Origin: Saccharophagus degradans 2-40
GTDB taxonomy: Bacteria > Pseudomonadota > Gammaproteobacteria > Pseudomonadales > Cellvibrionaceae
Direction of reading: 5' to 3'
DNA: 64,000 bases
Assembly (NCBI RefSeq): GCF_000013665.1
Contig: NC_007912.1
Location: 186,001-250,000 of the forward strand
Shown: positions 45,325 through 53,705 of the stretch, in pieces
Layout of the letters: the number at the start of each line of letters is the position of its first letter
How positions within the stretch are numbered: the first letter of the stretch is position 1
Program-made: the position numbers and the translations under genes
Notes under the pieces: model-generated
Database searches by the model: none
What the model saw: the letters and a program-made list of their open reading frames with translations, nothing else
Told to the model about the DNA's origin: nothing

Positions 45325-45401
45325 TGGCGCACCCGGAGAGATTCGAACTCCCGACCAAGTGGTTCGAAGCCACCTACTCTATCCAGCTGAGCTACGGGTG
45401 C
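45325..45401 (-). tRNA. tRNA-Arg (anticodon UCG)
   Basis: 77 nt on the minus strand. Acceptor stem GCACCCG / CGGGTGC, D arm AGCTCAGCTGGATAGAGT, anticodon stem GGTGG with loop CTTCGAA (anticodon TCG, reads CGA and wobbles), T arm GGAGTTCGAATCTCC, discriminator G and an encoded CCA. All four helices pair. It is followed by a terminator and tandem copies of its 3' end. Confidence 0.95.
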
Positions 45402-45600
45402 GGAAAGAGGTTTTTTAAACTAAATCTATTTATCTCATAGATGCCAGCGCTACGCACTGGTACCTACTCCCTCACTGCGTGAGGCCCGGCCACCAATCGT
45501 AGATTGGCGGCGTTCGGTTCGCACAAAGCGGTGCTTTGTACCCGCTCACCTCACCCAGCTGAGCTATTAGTTAGCAATTAAGGGTGCGGAAAGAGGTTTT
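45402..45600. repeat. Hairpin-rich block with a decayed tRNA 5' copy
   Basis: At least four short hairpins with 3-base loops follow each other: 45444-45460 (loop TAC, one mismatch), 45471-45483 (CTCAC-TGC-GTGAG), 45493-45507 (CCAATC-GTA-GATTGG) and 45523-45539 (ACAAAGC-GGT-GCTTTGT). At 45555-45600 a tRNA-like 5' portion recurs (CCAGCTGAGCT, then GGGTGCGGAAAGAGGTTTT, the latter identical to the flank of the real tRNA at 45396-45414). The remaining bases to the cytochrome gene at 45817 show nothing recognisable beyond a probable promoter region. Confidence 0.7.
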
Positions 45601-45816
45601 CGTTTTTGATTACATTTAATTCATCTACCTAGCGGTAGTATGCGTATTAAAGTAATACTCGGGGCCGGCCCGTTGAAGCTGCGCATAATACGCGGGTCTT
45701 GAGCGTTCGTCTACGTTTGAGCAAGGTATTCGGTTGGGATAACTGACAAGGCAGTGTGTTTGTGGCTATAATCCGGCTACTTAATTTTTGGCTGTTATTG
45801 ATAACAGGATGATTCG

Positions 45817-46221
45817 ATGAAAAGTTTATTGAAGTTGGTAGTTGTTGCTGCGGTTGGTGTATCTGCATTGGCGTTTGCGGGTACAGATTCTATTGAAGAG
45901 CGCATCAAGCCTGTTGGCGAGTTGTGTATGGCTGGTGATGAGTGTGCCGCAGCGGCTGCAGCGCCGGTTTCTGAAGGCCCACGCTCTGGCGATGCGGTGT
46001 ATAAAGCTAAATGTGCAACCTGTCATGCGACTGGCGCGGCAAACGCGCCTAAGCTAGGTGATGCAGCAGCTTGGGCGCCACGTATAGCAAAAGGCATGGA
46101 AACGTTACACACCCACGCTATTAGCGGTTTTAACGGCATGCCAGCAAAAGGCTTGTGTTTCGATTGCTCCGACGACGAAATCAAAGCCGCTGTTGATTAT
46201 ATGGTTGAAGAGTCGAAATAA
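45817..46221 (+). CDS. Cytochrome c5-like monohaem protein
   Basis: 134 residues. Signal peptide MKSLLKLVVVAAVGVSALAFA, then one CATCHATG haem-binding motif (CxxCH) near residue 67 and MPAKGLCFDCSDDEIKAA, where the methionine is the axial ligand and the cysteine pair is the disulfide typical of cytochrome c5. A periplasmic electron carrier. AGGAT precedes the ATG. It is convergent with rep, with a terminator-like hairpin between. Confidence 0.93.
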   Translation: MKSLLKLVVVAAVGVSALAFAGTDSIEERIKPVGELCMAGDECAAAAAAPVSEGPRSGDAVYKAKCATCHATGAANAPKLGDAAAWAPRIAKGMETLHTHAISGFNGMPAKGLCFDCSDDEIKAAVDYMVEESK

Positions 46222-46234
46222 GGGCTAGCCTAGC

Positions 46235-46281
46235 AGTGGGCAGTTTTCAGCTTACAGCAGCTGTTAACTGTCCACTTTCTC
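46235..46281. terminator. Hairpin between convergent cytochrome c5 and rep genes
   Basis: GTGGGCAGTT (46236-46245) pairs with AACTGTCCAC (46266-46275) with one wobble; the inner part contains AGCT repeats that can extend the stem. TTTCTCTC follows on the plus strand. It probably ends the cytochrome transcript. Confidence 0.55.
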
Positions 46282-46296
46282 TCTGTAAACTATCCC

Positions 46297-48315
46297 CTAA
46301 TCAAACATCCCCTTCAAAGAGCTCAGTGTCTCTTTGCCTTTCTTTTCTATTTGTTCTGGTGTGGCTTCGCTAAAGCCTTCTCTTTCTACGTCTTCCGGTG
46401 GTAGTTCGTCTAAAAAGCGGCTGGGGGTGGTGGTTTGTTTTTCGCCGAATTGTTTGCGGGTACCGGCGAGTGTCATGGTGAGTGTGCGTTGGGCGCGGGT
46501 AATGCCTACGTAGGCTAGGCGGCGCTCTTCTTCTATGTTGTCTTCTTCTATGCTGTTTCTGTGGGGCAGAATTTCTTCTTCTAGGCCCAATAAGAATACG
46601 TGGGGGAATTCCAAGCCCTTTGAGGCGTGCAGGGTCATTAGTTGAACACGATCGGTTTCGTCTTCTTCTTCCTGTCTTTCCAGCATATCCTGCAGCAATA
46701 ATTTGGATATGGCGGTGTTGATGCGCTCTTCTCCGTCAGCGTCTTCGTTTTCGTCACGTTCGAGGCTGTTTTTAATACTTTCGACGAGAATGTTCACGTT
46801 TTCGAAGCGTTTCTCTGCAACTTTTGGCGAGCTAGCGTTTTGGTGCAGCCAGCCCTCGTAATCTATATCGTCTATCATTTCGCGAATAGCCTGCACTGGG
46901 TCGCCGTTGTGGCAGTTGCTGCGCACGCTATTTAACCAGCCCGAAAACTTGCGAATACGCTCTAAGCCCTGCTTGGGGATGAGCGCCTGCAACCCCATTT
47001 CGTCGCACGCTGCCCACAGGCTAATGTCGCGCTCGGTAGAGTAGCGGCCCAAGGCTTCGAGTGTGCCGGTGCCTATTTGCCGGCGTGGGGTGTTCACTAC
47101 GCGTAAAAAAGCGTTGTCGTCGGCTGGGTTGGCGATTAGTCGCAGGTAACCCATTATGTCTTTAATCTCTGCGCGGGCAAAAAAACTGGTGCCGCCGCTT
47201 ATGTTGTAGGGTATTTGGTGGTGTTGAAGTTTTAGCTCCATCAAGCGCGCCTGATGGTTGCCGCGGTAAAGTACGGCGAAGTCTTTAAACTTGCATTGGC
47301 GACGCAGCCTTTGGGTAAGTATTTCGGTGGCAACGCGCTCGGCTTCGGCATCCTCAGTGGGGCACTTTATTACACGAATTGTTTCGCCCATGCCCAGGTC
47401 ACTCCACAGGGTTTTGTCGAATTCGTGTGGGTTGTTGGCAATAAGCACGTTTGCAGCCTTTAGAATGCGCGCCGTGGAGCGGTAGTTTTGCTCGAGCTTA
47501 ATTACATGCAAGCTGGGGAAATCCACCTTCAGTAGCGACATATTTTCTGGTCGTGCGCCGCGCCAAGCGTAGATGGACTGATCGTCGTCGCCCACCACGG
47601 TAAGTGTGCCTCTATCGCCAATAAGTTGCTGTACCACCTTGTACTGGCTGGAGTTGGTATCTTGATACTCGTCTACCAGCAGGTAGCGAATGCGCTGCTG
47701 CCAGCGGTTTAGCACCTCGGGGTGCTCCGAAAAAAGCTTAGAAGGTAAGCGGATAAGATCGTCAAAATCGACGGCGTTGTAGGCTTTTAGGGCCTTGTTG
47801 TAGCGTTCAAAAACCAGCGCCCAAGTTTGCTCGCCCTCGCTTTGCGCTTTAGAGAGCGCTTCGTCGGGTTCGATAAGGCCGTTTTTCCAGTTGGATATTT
47901 GGCTTTGTACCAAGTCGATCATATCGGTGTTGGTATCGCCGTCTTTTAGCATTATTTCTTTAATAAGGCCGCGAGCGTCTTCTTGGTCGAAAATGGTAAA
48001 ACCCGACTTAAACCCCAAGGTTTTGTGTTCGCGGCGAATAATATTCAAGCCCAAATTGTGGAAGGTAGAAACCGTTAAGCCGCGAGCAGCGCTGCCTTTT
48101 ACCAGTTTGGTTACCCGCTCTTTCATCTCTCGTGCCGCCTTATTGGTAAAGGTTACGGCGGCTATATGGCGCGCTGGAATACCGCATTCCTGAATCATAT
48201 AGGCAATTTTGCGGGTAATAACGCTGGTTTTACCGGAGCCGGCGCCAGCAAGCACAAGGCTTGGGCCATCAATATAGTGAACGGCTTCTTTTTGTCTGGG
48301 GTTTAGGGTGGTCAC
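46297..48315 (-). CDS. rep: ATP-dependent DNA helicase Rep
   Basis: 672 residues, normal Rep length. LNPRQKEAVHYIDGPSLVLAGAGSGKTSVITRKIAY carries the Walker A motif (GAGSGKT), followed by AAVTFTNKAAREMKERV (Ia), LLVDEYQDTNSSQY (II), VGDDDQSIYAWRGA (III), LEQNYRSTARIL (IV), VQLMTLHASKGLEFPHVFL (V) and EEERRLAYVGITRAQ (VI). A 3'-5' SF1A helicase that clears replication forks and restarts stalled ones. The start is GTG at 48315 (then TTLNPRQ), matching the family N-terminus. Confidence 0.95.
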   Translation of the reverse strand: MTTLNPRQKEAVHYIDGPSLVLAGAGSGKTSVITRKIAYMIQECGIPARHIAAVTFTNKAAREMKERVTKLVKGSAARGLTVSTFHNLGLNIIRREHKTLGFKSGFTIFDQEDARGLIKEIMLKDGDTNTDMIDLVQSQISNWKNGLIEPDEALSKAQSEGEQTWALVFERYNKALKAYNAVDFDDLIRLPSKLFSEHPEVLNRWQQRIRYLLVDEYQDTNSSQYKVVQQLIGDRGTLTVVGDDDQSIYAWRGARPENMSLLKVDFPSLHVIKLEQNYRSTARILKAANVLIANNPHEFDKTLWSDLGMGETIRVIKCPTEDAEAERVATEILTQRLRRQCKFKDFAVLYRGNHQARLMELKLQHHQIPYNISGGTSFFARAEIKDIMGYLRLIANPADDNAFLRVVNTPRRQIGTGTLEALGRYSTERDISLWAACDEMGLQALIPKQGLERIRKFSGWLNSVRSNCHNGDPVQAIREMIDDIDYEGWLHQNASSPKVAEKRFENVNILVESIKNSLERDENEDADGEERINTAISKLLLQDMLERQEEEDETDRVQLMTLHASKGLEFPHVFLLGLEEEILPHRNSIEEDNIEEERRLAYVGITRAQRTLTMTLAGTRKQFGEKQTTTPSRFLDELPPEDVEREGFSEATPEQIEKKGKETLSSLKGMFD

Positions 48316-48415
48316 GGGTACAACTTGGGTGGATTACTGAGGGCGCAAGTCTAGCTTGATTGGCGCCCCCTAGAAAGGGGGGCTGCGCTTAGATGTGAGA
48401 TTAGCGGCTAAGCGG

Positions 48416-49065
48416 CTAACTCAGTGTGCGATAACCCAGTGCTTCGCTTAAGTGAGTCATATTTATTTGCTCTTCGCCCACCATATCGGCAATGGTGCGT
48501 GCAATACGCAAGGTACGATCGTAGGCACGGGCAGATAAATTTAGCTTTTGCATGGCTTGCGCCAGTAAGTGACGCTCGGCATCCCCTAGTTCACAGCGTT
48601 GTTTTAGTTCTTTACCGCTAAGTTCGCTATTAGGTTTGGCTTGCCGCTGCAATTGGCGGTTGCGACTCTCGCGCACGCGGGCGCGTATTGCCGCGCTGGG
48701 TTCACCATCGGGTTTGCTTTGCAGCTCCTCAATGGGCATTGCGCGCACGGGCACATGCAAGTCAATGCGGTCTAGCAGCGGCCCGGATATTTTATTGGTG
48801 TAGCGCTCAACCTGTGGTGGGGTGCAGCGGCAGCGATTGGTACCGTCGTTGTGATAACCGCAGGGGCAGGGGTTCATCGCCGCTACCAATAAGAAATCTG
48901 CAGGGTAGGTAACCTGAGCGTTGGCGCGCGAAATACAAATATGCCTGCTTTCTAGTGGCTCGCGCAGCACTTCTAGCACTTGGCGGGGGAATTCTGGCAG
49001 TTCATCCATAAATAACACACCCCTGTGGGCCAGTGAAATCTCCCCTGGTTTGGGGTGGCTGCCGC
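48416..49065 (-). pseudogene. comM: comM (YifB-type Mg-chelatase-like AAA+ helicase), 3' part cut by a transposon
   Basis: About 215 codons of the C-terminal half. The frame GSHPKPGEISLAHRGVLFMDELPEF gives Walker B and its neighbours, MNPCPCGYH the sensor region with Cys pair, and the end NMTHLSEALGYRTLS the normal C-terminus. Walker A and the first ~290 residues are missing, because the frame stops at the TGT of the inserted element at 49066. GCCGC at 49061-49065 is a candidate target-site duplication. The 5' part of comM should lie beyond the right edge of the window. ComM is a branch-migration helicase for natural transformation, so transformation is probably reduced. A GTG at 49018 could still start a 200-residue fragment. 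Confidence 0.88.
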
Positions 49066-49188
49066 TGTCAATTCCAGCTAATTACACTTTTCTGCACTTT
49101 TAAATATCAAGGACTTGCACGAGATGTTACATTTAATATAGCTCATAATTACATCTTATTACACGACTGAATTGAGAGATTACAGCTA
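49066..49188. promoter_or_regulatory. Transposon terminus with a cluster of TTACA motifs (putative TnsB sites)
   Basis: TGT terminus at 49066. TTACA occurs at 49082, 49127, 49149, 49159 and 49180, each in an AT-rich context, resembling the arrays of TnsB-binding repeats at Tn7-type ends. The last copy is beside the tnsA start, so TnsB may repress the operon. The precise repeat unit is not regular enough to define by eye. Confidence 0.6.
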
Positions 49189-49890
49189 ATGTCACGACTG
49201 ACTTCTAAAGGTGGTGCTAGGTCAATCCCTAAAAATAACCGAAGCATCACGGGGCGCGTGTCTTTCCGGGGTGCTGAGGAGTCCCAACCCTTTGAATCTT
49301 CTCTAGAAAGAGATCTTTTGCAGGTAGTTAGCTTTGATAGAGCGGTGACAAAGGCGGTATCTCAGCCTGTGGAAATCGCATTTGACGGACACAGGCGCTA
49401 TTTTCCTGACCTTTTGGTGGAGTATGAGAGCTTCAAACCTGTGCTATTTGAGGTGAAATATCGAAAAGATCTTATGGAAAACTGGCGCGAACTGAAACCC
49501 AAGTTTAAAGCGGCTATTTCCTTCGCCAGTGAGCGAGGCATGATTTTTAGGGTAATCACTGAAAAGGAAATACGCGGTAATTCTCTGGTTGAGAATGTTC
49601 GTTTCTTGAGAGGGTTTATGGACATTCCTGTGGAGCTCGGTGTGAAGAAATCCATAGTTGAAACTTTGAGGGTGTTAGGTCCTTGCGCGACCCCGAAAAT
49701 CTTACTTGAAGCCGCTTTCGACTCAGATGAATGGCGTTTGAAGGGGCTTAGATGCTTATGGTTCCTGATCGCGAATCAGCAAGTGAAAACAGATTTGTTT
49801 AAGAAGCTATCGATGACCAGTTCAATCTGGATAAACGAGAGGAGCACATGTCAAATTCCGCTTTCTTACAGATTAAGACTGGCTCGATAG
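49189..49890 (+). CDS. tnsA: TnsA-like transposon endonuclease
   Basis: 233 residues. A PD-(D/E)XK core: Glu36 and Glu40 in FESSLERDL, Asp74 in RYFPDLLVEYE, and the EVK of VLFEVKYRKDL (Glu88, Lys90). The C-terminal half (ELGVKKSIVETLRVLGPCATPKILLEAAFD) is the TnsA C-domain that touches TnsC. It cuts the 5' strand ends so that transposition is cut-and-paste. It overlaps tnsB by 43 nt. It begins 123 nt inside the element end. Confidence 0.92.
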   Translation: MSRLTSKGGARSIPKNNRSITGRVSFRGAEESQPFESSLERDLLQVVSFDRAVTKAVSQPVEIAFDGHRRYFPDLLVEYESFKPVLFEVKYRKDLMENWRELKPKFKAAISFASERGMIFRVITEKEIRGNSLVENVRFLRGFMDIPVELGVKKSIVETLRVLGPCATPKILLEAAFDSDEWRLKGLRCLWFLIANQQVKTDLFKKLSMTSSIWINERSTCQIPLSYRLRLAR

Positions 49891-51770
49891 TTGAGTCGGG
49901 TAAATCTAAATACAAAATAACTCATATTCTCGGTGTGGATACGGTCCTAGGTGAGAATTTGAACGATAAAACGGTCAAAAAGCTTCGCATTGATCGGTTA
50001 CGTCGCTTGACTGAAGCTGAATCTGGTGAGGCGCTCATTGAAACGGTGGATATCAACGAGTTTTCAGATGATGAATGGAAAGTCGCTCAGTTTCGATTCG
50101 AATGTATCCGGCCTCTATTAGATGATCCTTTTCGAACACGGAAGAAAGCCGAGAGTGTTGCAGAGGAAGCAGGAGTACATGTGGCTACTTTATATAGTTG
50201 GCTGCGTGCGTATCAAAATGATGGCCATTTATCGTCTTTGATTCCTCAGGCTAGAGGTCGCAAGGAAGGCAAGACGCTCATAGATCCAGTTCTTGAGGAA
50301 ATTATCGCATCTGCGATTGATGAATTTTACTTAAGTAAACAGCGATACACGCCGGCTGATGTTATTGAAGAGGTTAAGGTAATGTGCCGTATTGCGGGCG
50401 TAAAGCCTCCGCATGCAAATACAGTACGTGCCCGTATTAAAAAAATCAGCGAAAAAGAAGTATTAAAGCGTAGGGGGCGCCGCGATAAAGCAAGAGACCT
50501 ATTTGATCCGATTAAAGGCCCATTTCCAGGCGATGACTTTCCTTTGGCGGTTGTACAAATTGATCATACTCAAGCAAATGTCATTGTGGTTGATGAAAAA
50601 ACTCGAGAAGAGCTGGGGCGCCCTTGGCTAACTTTGTCGATTGACGTCTGGAGTCGAGCAATATTAGGCGTTTATGTCAGTATGGATGCTCCTAGTGCTA
50701 CGGCTGCTGGCATCTGCATAGCGCGATCGACGCTACCAAAAACGGAGTACCTCGCCAACCTCGATGTTCCCGGAGAGTGGCCTATGTGCGGGAAAATGAG
50801 AGCGATTCATGTAGACAACGCGAGAGAGTTCCGCGGAGAAATGCTAAGGAAAAGCTGCCAGCAATACGACATGGATTTGACCCTTCGTCCCGTCAAAACT
50901 CCCCACTATGGGGCTCATATCGAACGGTATATGGGGGTTGCCTCACGGTTATTGCATAAATTGCCTGGTACTACTTTTTCTAAGCCTGAAGATCGTAAAG
51001 GATATAATTCGGGAAAGGAGGCTGTGATGACTCTACACGAGGTGGAGCAGCACCTTGTGGATTTTATCGTTAACGTATACCACCAAAGGATACATAGTTC
51101 AATCAATGTTACACCCAAAAGAATGTGGGAGCTTGGTGTTTTGGGTGATGATGATCGGCCTGGAGTAGGTTTACCGGATATTCCTGCAGATCCAGATCGC
51201 TTTGTCTTGGATTTTTTACCGTACGAAACACGGAGTGTTCAAAATTATGGAATACAAATAGATTGTATTAACTATTATCACGAAGTGCTTAATAGGTGGA
51301 TAAACTCGAAAGATCCTAATGACGATCGCAGGAAAAGAAAATTTACTGTGAGACGTGACCCAAGGGATATTTCAAAAATATTTTTCTTTGATCCTGACAT
51401 TAAATCTTACTACGTCATTCCCTACAGAAACACGTCCTTTCCTCCAGTCAGCATTTGGGAGCTGAGAGAGGCAAGAAGAAAACTTATCGAAGATGGCGTT
51501 AAACATGTAGATGAAGATTTAATATTTAATGCGTTAATTAGAATGAAAGATCGAGTTGATGAAGCAAAAAAGAAAACTAAGCTGACTAAGTTAAAAGCGC
51601 ATAGAAATGAAAGGGCAAAAAAACTTTCTAAAGTGACTTCCCCATCTGAAATAATTAGTGTGGCCCTCCCTAAGCCTAATGACGAAAAATTTTTTGTTCA
51701 AGATCAAGAAGAGTCTGAAGACATATTCTCGATGCGTGAAGAATTTTTCTCCGATATAAGAAGGAAATAA
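49848..51770 (+). CDS. tnsB: TnsB-like DDE transposase (TniA)
   Basis: 640 residues. HTH-containing N-terminus (FRTRKKAESVAEEAGVHVATLYSWL), then an RNase-H fold with Asp239 in VVQIDHTQANV, Asp323 in IHVDNAREFRG and Glu359 in HYGAHIERYMG as the catalytic triad, then the C-terminal beta-barrel (YYHEVLNRWI, FTVRRDPRDISKIFFFDPD). It joins the 3' ends to the target. GAGGAG three bases before the ATG is a strong ribosome site and fixes the start. It is followed 4 nt later by tnsC. Confidence 0.94.
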   Translation: MSNSAFLQIKTGSIVESGKSKYKITHILGVDTVLGENLNDKTVKKLRIDRLRRLTEAESGEALIETVDINEFSDDEWKVAQFRFECIRPLLDDPFRTRKKAESVAEEAGVHVATLYSWLRAYQNDGHLSSLIPQARGRKEGKTLIDPVLEEIIASAIDEFYLSKQRYTPADVIEEVKVMCRIAGVKPPHANTVRARIKKISEKEVLKRRGRRDKARDLFDPIKGPFPGDDFPLAVVQIDHTQANVIVVDEKTREELGRPWLTLSIDVWSRAILGVYVSMDAPSATAAGICIARSTLPKTEYLANLDVPGEWPMCGKMRAIHVDNAREFRGEMLRKSCQQYDMDLTLRPVKTPHYGAHIERYMGVASRLLHKLPGTTFSKPEDRKGYNSGKEAVMTLHEVEQHLVDFIVNVYHQRIHSSINVTPKRMWELGVLGDDDRPGVGLPDIPADPDRFVLDFLPYETRSVQNYGIQIDCINYYHEVLNRWINSKDPNDDRRKRKFTVRRDPRDISKIFFFDPDIKSYYVIPYRNTSFPPVSIWELREARRKLIEDGVKHVDEDLIFNALIRMKDRVDEAKKKTKLTKLKAHRNERAKKLSKVTSPSEIISVALPKPNDEKFFVQDQEESEDIFSMREEFFSDIRRK

Positions 51771-51774
51771 AGCT

Positions 51775-52656
51775 ATGTTTGAGCATCTAGATGAGTCGGT
51801 GGTGCCAATTATCGGTCAGTCATTAAAAGACAAATTAGACTGGGTGAGAAGTGATTTCTGGGTCGGTTATACTCGAGCGGATGAGATACTTGGGTATCTG
51901 GAAGACCTCATGCAATACCCGAAGTCCATACGGATGCCGTGTGCACTGCTGGTTGGGGAGCCAGGTAACGGCAAAAGTACAATTGTTGAAGAGTTTTCGG
52001 CTAGACATGAGGTTACATTTAAAGAAACCGGAGAACCTATTAAGCCTGTTCTGGTTATGGATATGCCGTCTCGCCCAAAAGATTCGGAATTTTATAGTCA
52101 AATTTTGTTTGCGCTTAGAGTTGCTCATAAGACAAGTGATGGTGTTGAGTCGAAGAAAGATCAAGCCCATCGCATGTTGCTTGCACTTCAAACACGAATT
52201 GTTATTTTGGATGAGTTTCACGACATACTTCATTGTACGAGTCGAGAGCAGCGTGCATTTTTAGCAGTACTAAAAAAGCTGACAAATCTTCTTAAAATTC
52301 CGATTGTTGGCGTAGGGACACGGGAGGCCATAACTGTTTTCCATACTGATACACAGTTATCTAGTCGATTTGAAGCAATTGGCCTTTCTAAATGGAAGTT
52401 AGATAAGGAATTTATAAAACTGCTCGTAAGCTTTGAAAGGTTGTTACCTCTGGCAGAGCCCTCTTACTTAAATAACAGGGAGATAGCGACGAAATTATTT
52501 AATATGAGCGAAGGGACAATTGGCGGCTTGAACCGCGTCCTTGTCATGGCCACAACGGAGGCATTAAGGGAAGGTAAAGAAAAAATTACTCTGGAAATAT
52601 TAAATAAAATTAACTATGTAAAGCTGAAAGACTATGGTCTCCAAGCCAACAAATAA
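51775..52656 (+). CDS. tnsC: TnsC-like AAA+ ATPase (TniB)
   Basis: 293 residues. Walker A GEPGNGKS (61-68), Walker B IVILDEFHDI (Asp146, Glu147), sensor region VGVGTREAITVF and SSRFEAIGLSKW. It links target selection by TniQ/TnsE-type factors to the TnsAB transposase through ATP-dependent filament formation. AAGGA precedes the ATG at 51775. It overlaps tniQ by 23 nt. Confidence 0.93.
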   Translation: MFEHLDESVVPIIGQSLKDKLDWVRSDFWVGYTRADEILGYLEDLMQYPKSIRMPCALLVGEPGNGKSTIVEEFSARHEVTFKETGEPIKPVLVMDMPSRPKDSEFYSQILFALRVAHKTSDGVESKKDQAHRMLLALQTRIVILDEFHDILHCTSREQRAFLAVLKKLTNLLKIPIVGVGTREAITVFHTDTQLSSRFEAIGLSKWKLDKEFIKLLVSFERLLPLAEPSYLNNREIATKLFNMSEGTIGGLNRVLVMATTEALREGKEKITLEILNKINYVKLKDYGLQANK

Positions 52657-53701
52657 ATTATTTCCGAGTTACTGGCCATACCCACTTACACCAAAATCTG
52701 ATGAGTTACTTAGTTCGTGGTTAGCCAGAAATTCATTTTATACCGGCGTCAATCCGTATCGCTTTTGCGAGCGCTTATTGCCAAGCACTCCCATATGGGA
52801 TCGAGATATCGACCGATACACTCCTGCAAAGCTAAATGAGAAATTGTCTATTTATTCTGGCGAAAGCATTGAAACAATTGAATCCATGACATTCCGCAAG
52901 ATGCAGAAAAATGTTCCTTCAAATTGGTTGGACGTTGAAGCGATTACTCCGATGATTTTATCGATTGGTATACATGGGCGTAGTAGGAATAATTTCGGAT
53001 TGCAGTATTGTCCGTACTGCCTGGGTGAAAATCCCTATTTTCGAAAACATTGGCGATTTGCTTTCTATACTTACTGTGATCGACACTCCTTCCAACTTCT
53101 TGACGCTTGCCAGTATTGTGAAGAAAAAATTATCCCTCATAAGTCTGAACGGGTGGATCTGTGCTGGAGCTGCAATCGGAGCTTAAGCCTAATTAGACCC
53201 AATGATACTAATTTTTTATCTCTGAGAAGAAATCAGCTACTCACCGTTTCGTCGGAAGGGGTGGTTGGCTGCAATCTATCTATAGATTTTTCTACTACAA
53301 ATTTTCTGAGGAATATCAGAAATCTCATAAAAGTCATAGTCGAAGTTGATGGCGGGGAACTCACAAGCTCTTTAAAAGGCAAAAAGCTTCAATATGAACT
53401 ACTAAGGGTTGATGCGAGGCGGAAAATCACCAAAATCTTGGAAGAAGTTATGGCTGAATGGCCAGTATCGTTTCACAAATATATGGTTGGTAATAATGTT
53501 ACGCAACGAAAATTTGAAAGGTCAGTTTTTGATGAATTTATAATGCGTGAAATTGATAAGCTTCCAGTAGGGAGAAAGGTATATCGAGCCTATAACCCGG
53601 TTGTCTATACCCAAGAGCTAAGGAATCTAAAAAGACGTTCTAAAAGCCAATATAGGGTTGATCGAGCAAATCTATTGCTTAAGGACTGCAACGGTGGTTA
53701 G
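52634..53701 (+). CDS. tniQ: TniQ/TnsD-family target-selection protein
   Basis: 355 residues. The N-terminal TniQ pattern ELLSSWLARNSFYTGVNPYRFCERLL is clear, followed by a zinc-binding set YCPYCLG, TYCDRHS, ACQYCEEKIIPH and LCWSCNRS. The C-terminal part is helical DNA-binding. TniQ/TnsD proteins recognise the attachment site; in this family the expected site is inside comM, which is where the element sits. It is longer than CRISPR-associated TniQ but shorter than Tn7 TnsD. Confidence 0.9.
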   Translation: MVSKPTNKLFPSYWPYPLTPKSDELLSSWLARNSFYTGVNPYRFCERLLPSTPIWDRDIDRYTPAKLNEKLSIYSGESIETIESMTFRKMQKNVPSNWLDVEAITPMILSIGIHGRSRNNFGLQYCPYCLGENPYFRKHWRFAFYTYCDRHSFQLLDACQYCEEKIIPHKSERVDLCWSCNRSLSLIRPNDTNFLSLRRNQLLTVSSEGVVGCNLSIDFSTTNFLRNIRNLIKVIVEVDGGELTSSLKGKKLQYELLRVDARRKITKILEEVMAEWPVSFHKYMVGNNVTQRKFERSVFDEFIMREIDKLPVGRKVYRAYNPVVYTQELRNLKRRSKSQYRVDRANLLLKDCNGG

Positions 53702-53705
53702 TTCT

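Noticed and set aside
44969-45418. A 149-residue repetitive open frame on the plus strand
   Set aside because: It lies across the two 162-bp repeats and the antisense of tRNA-Arg; the repetitive peptide comes from repeat and tRNA sequence.
49018-49066. Reading the comM remnant as an intact 200-residue gene
   Set aside because: The sequence continues in frame upstream with conserved ComM residues up to the TGT terminus, so the fragment is a cut gene, not a short one.
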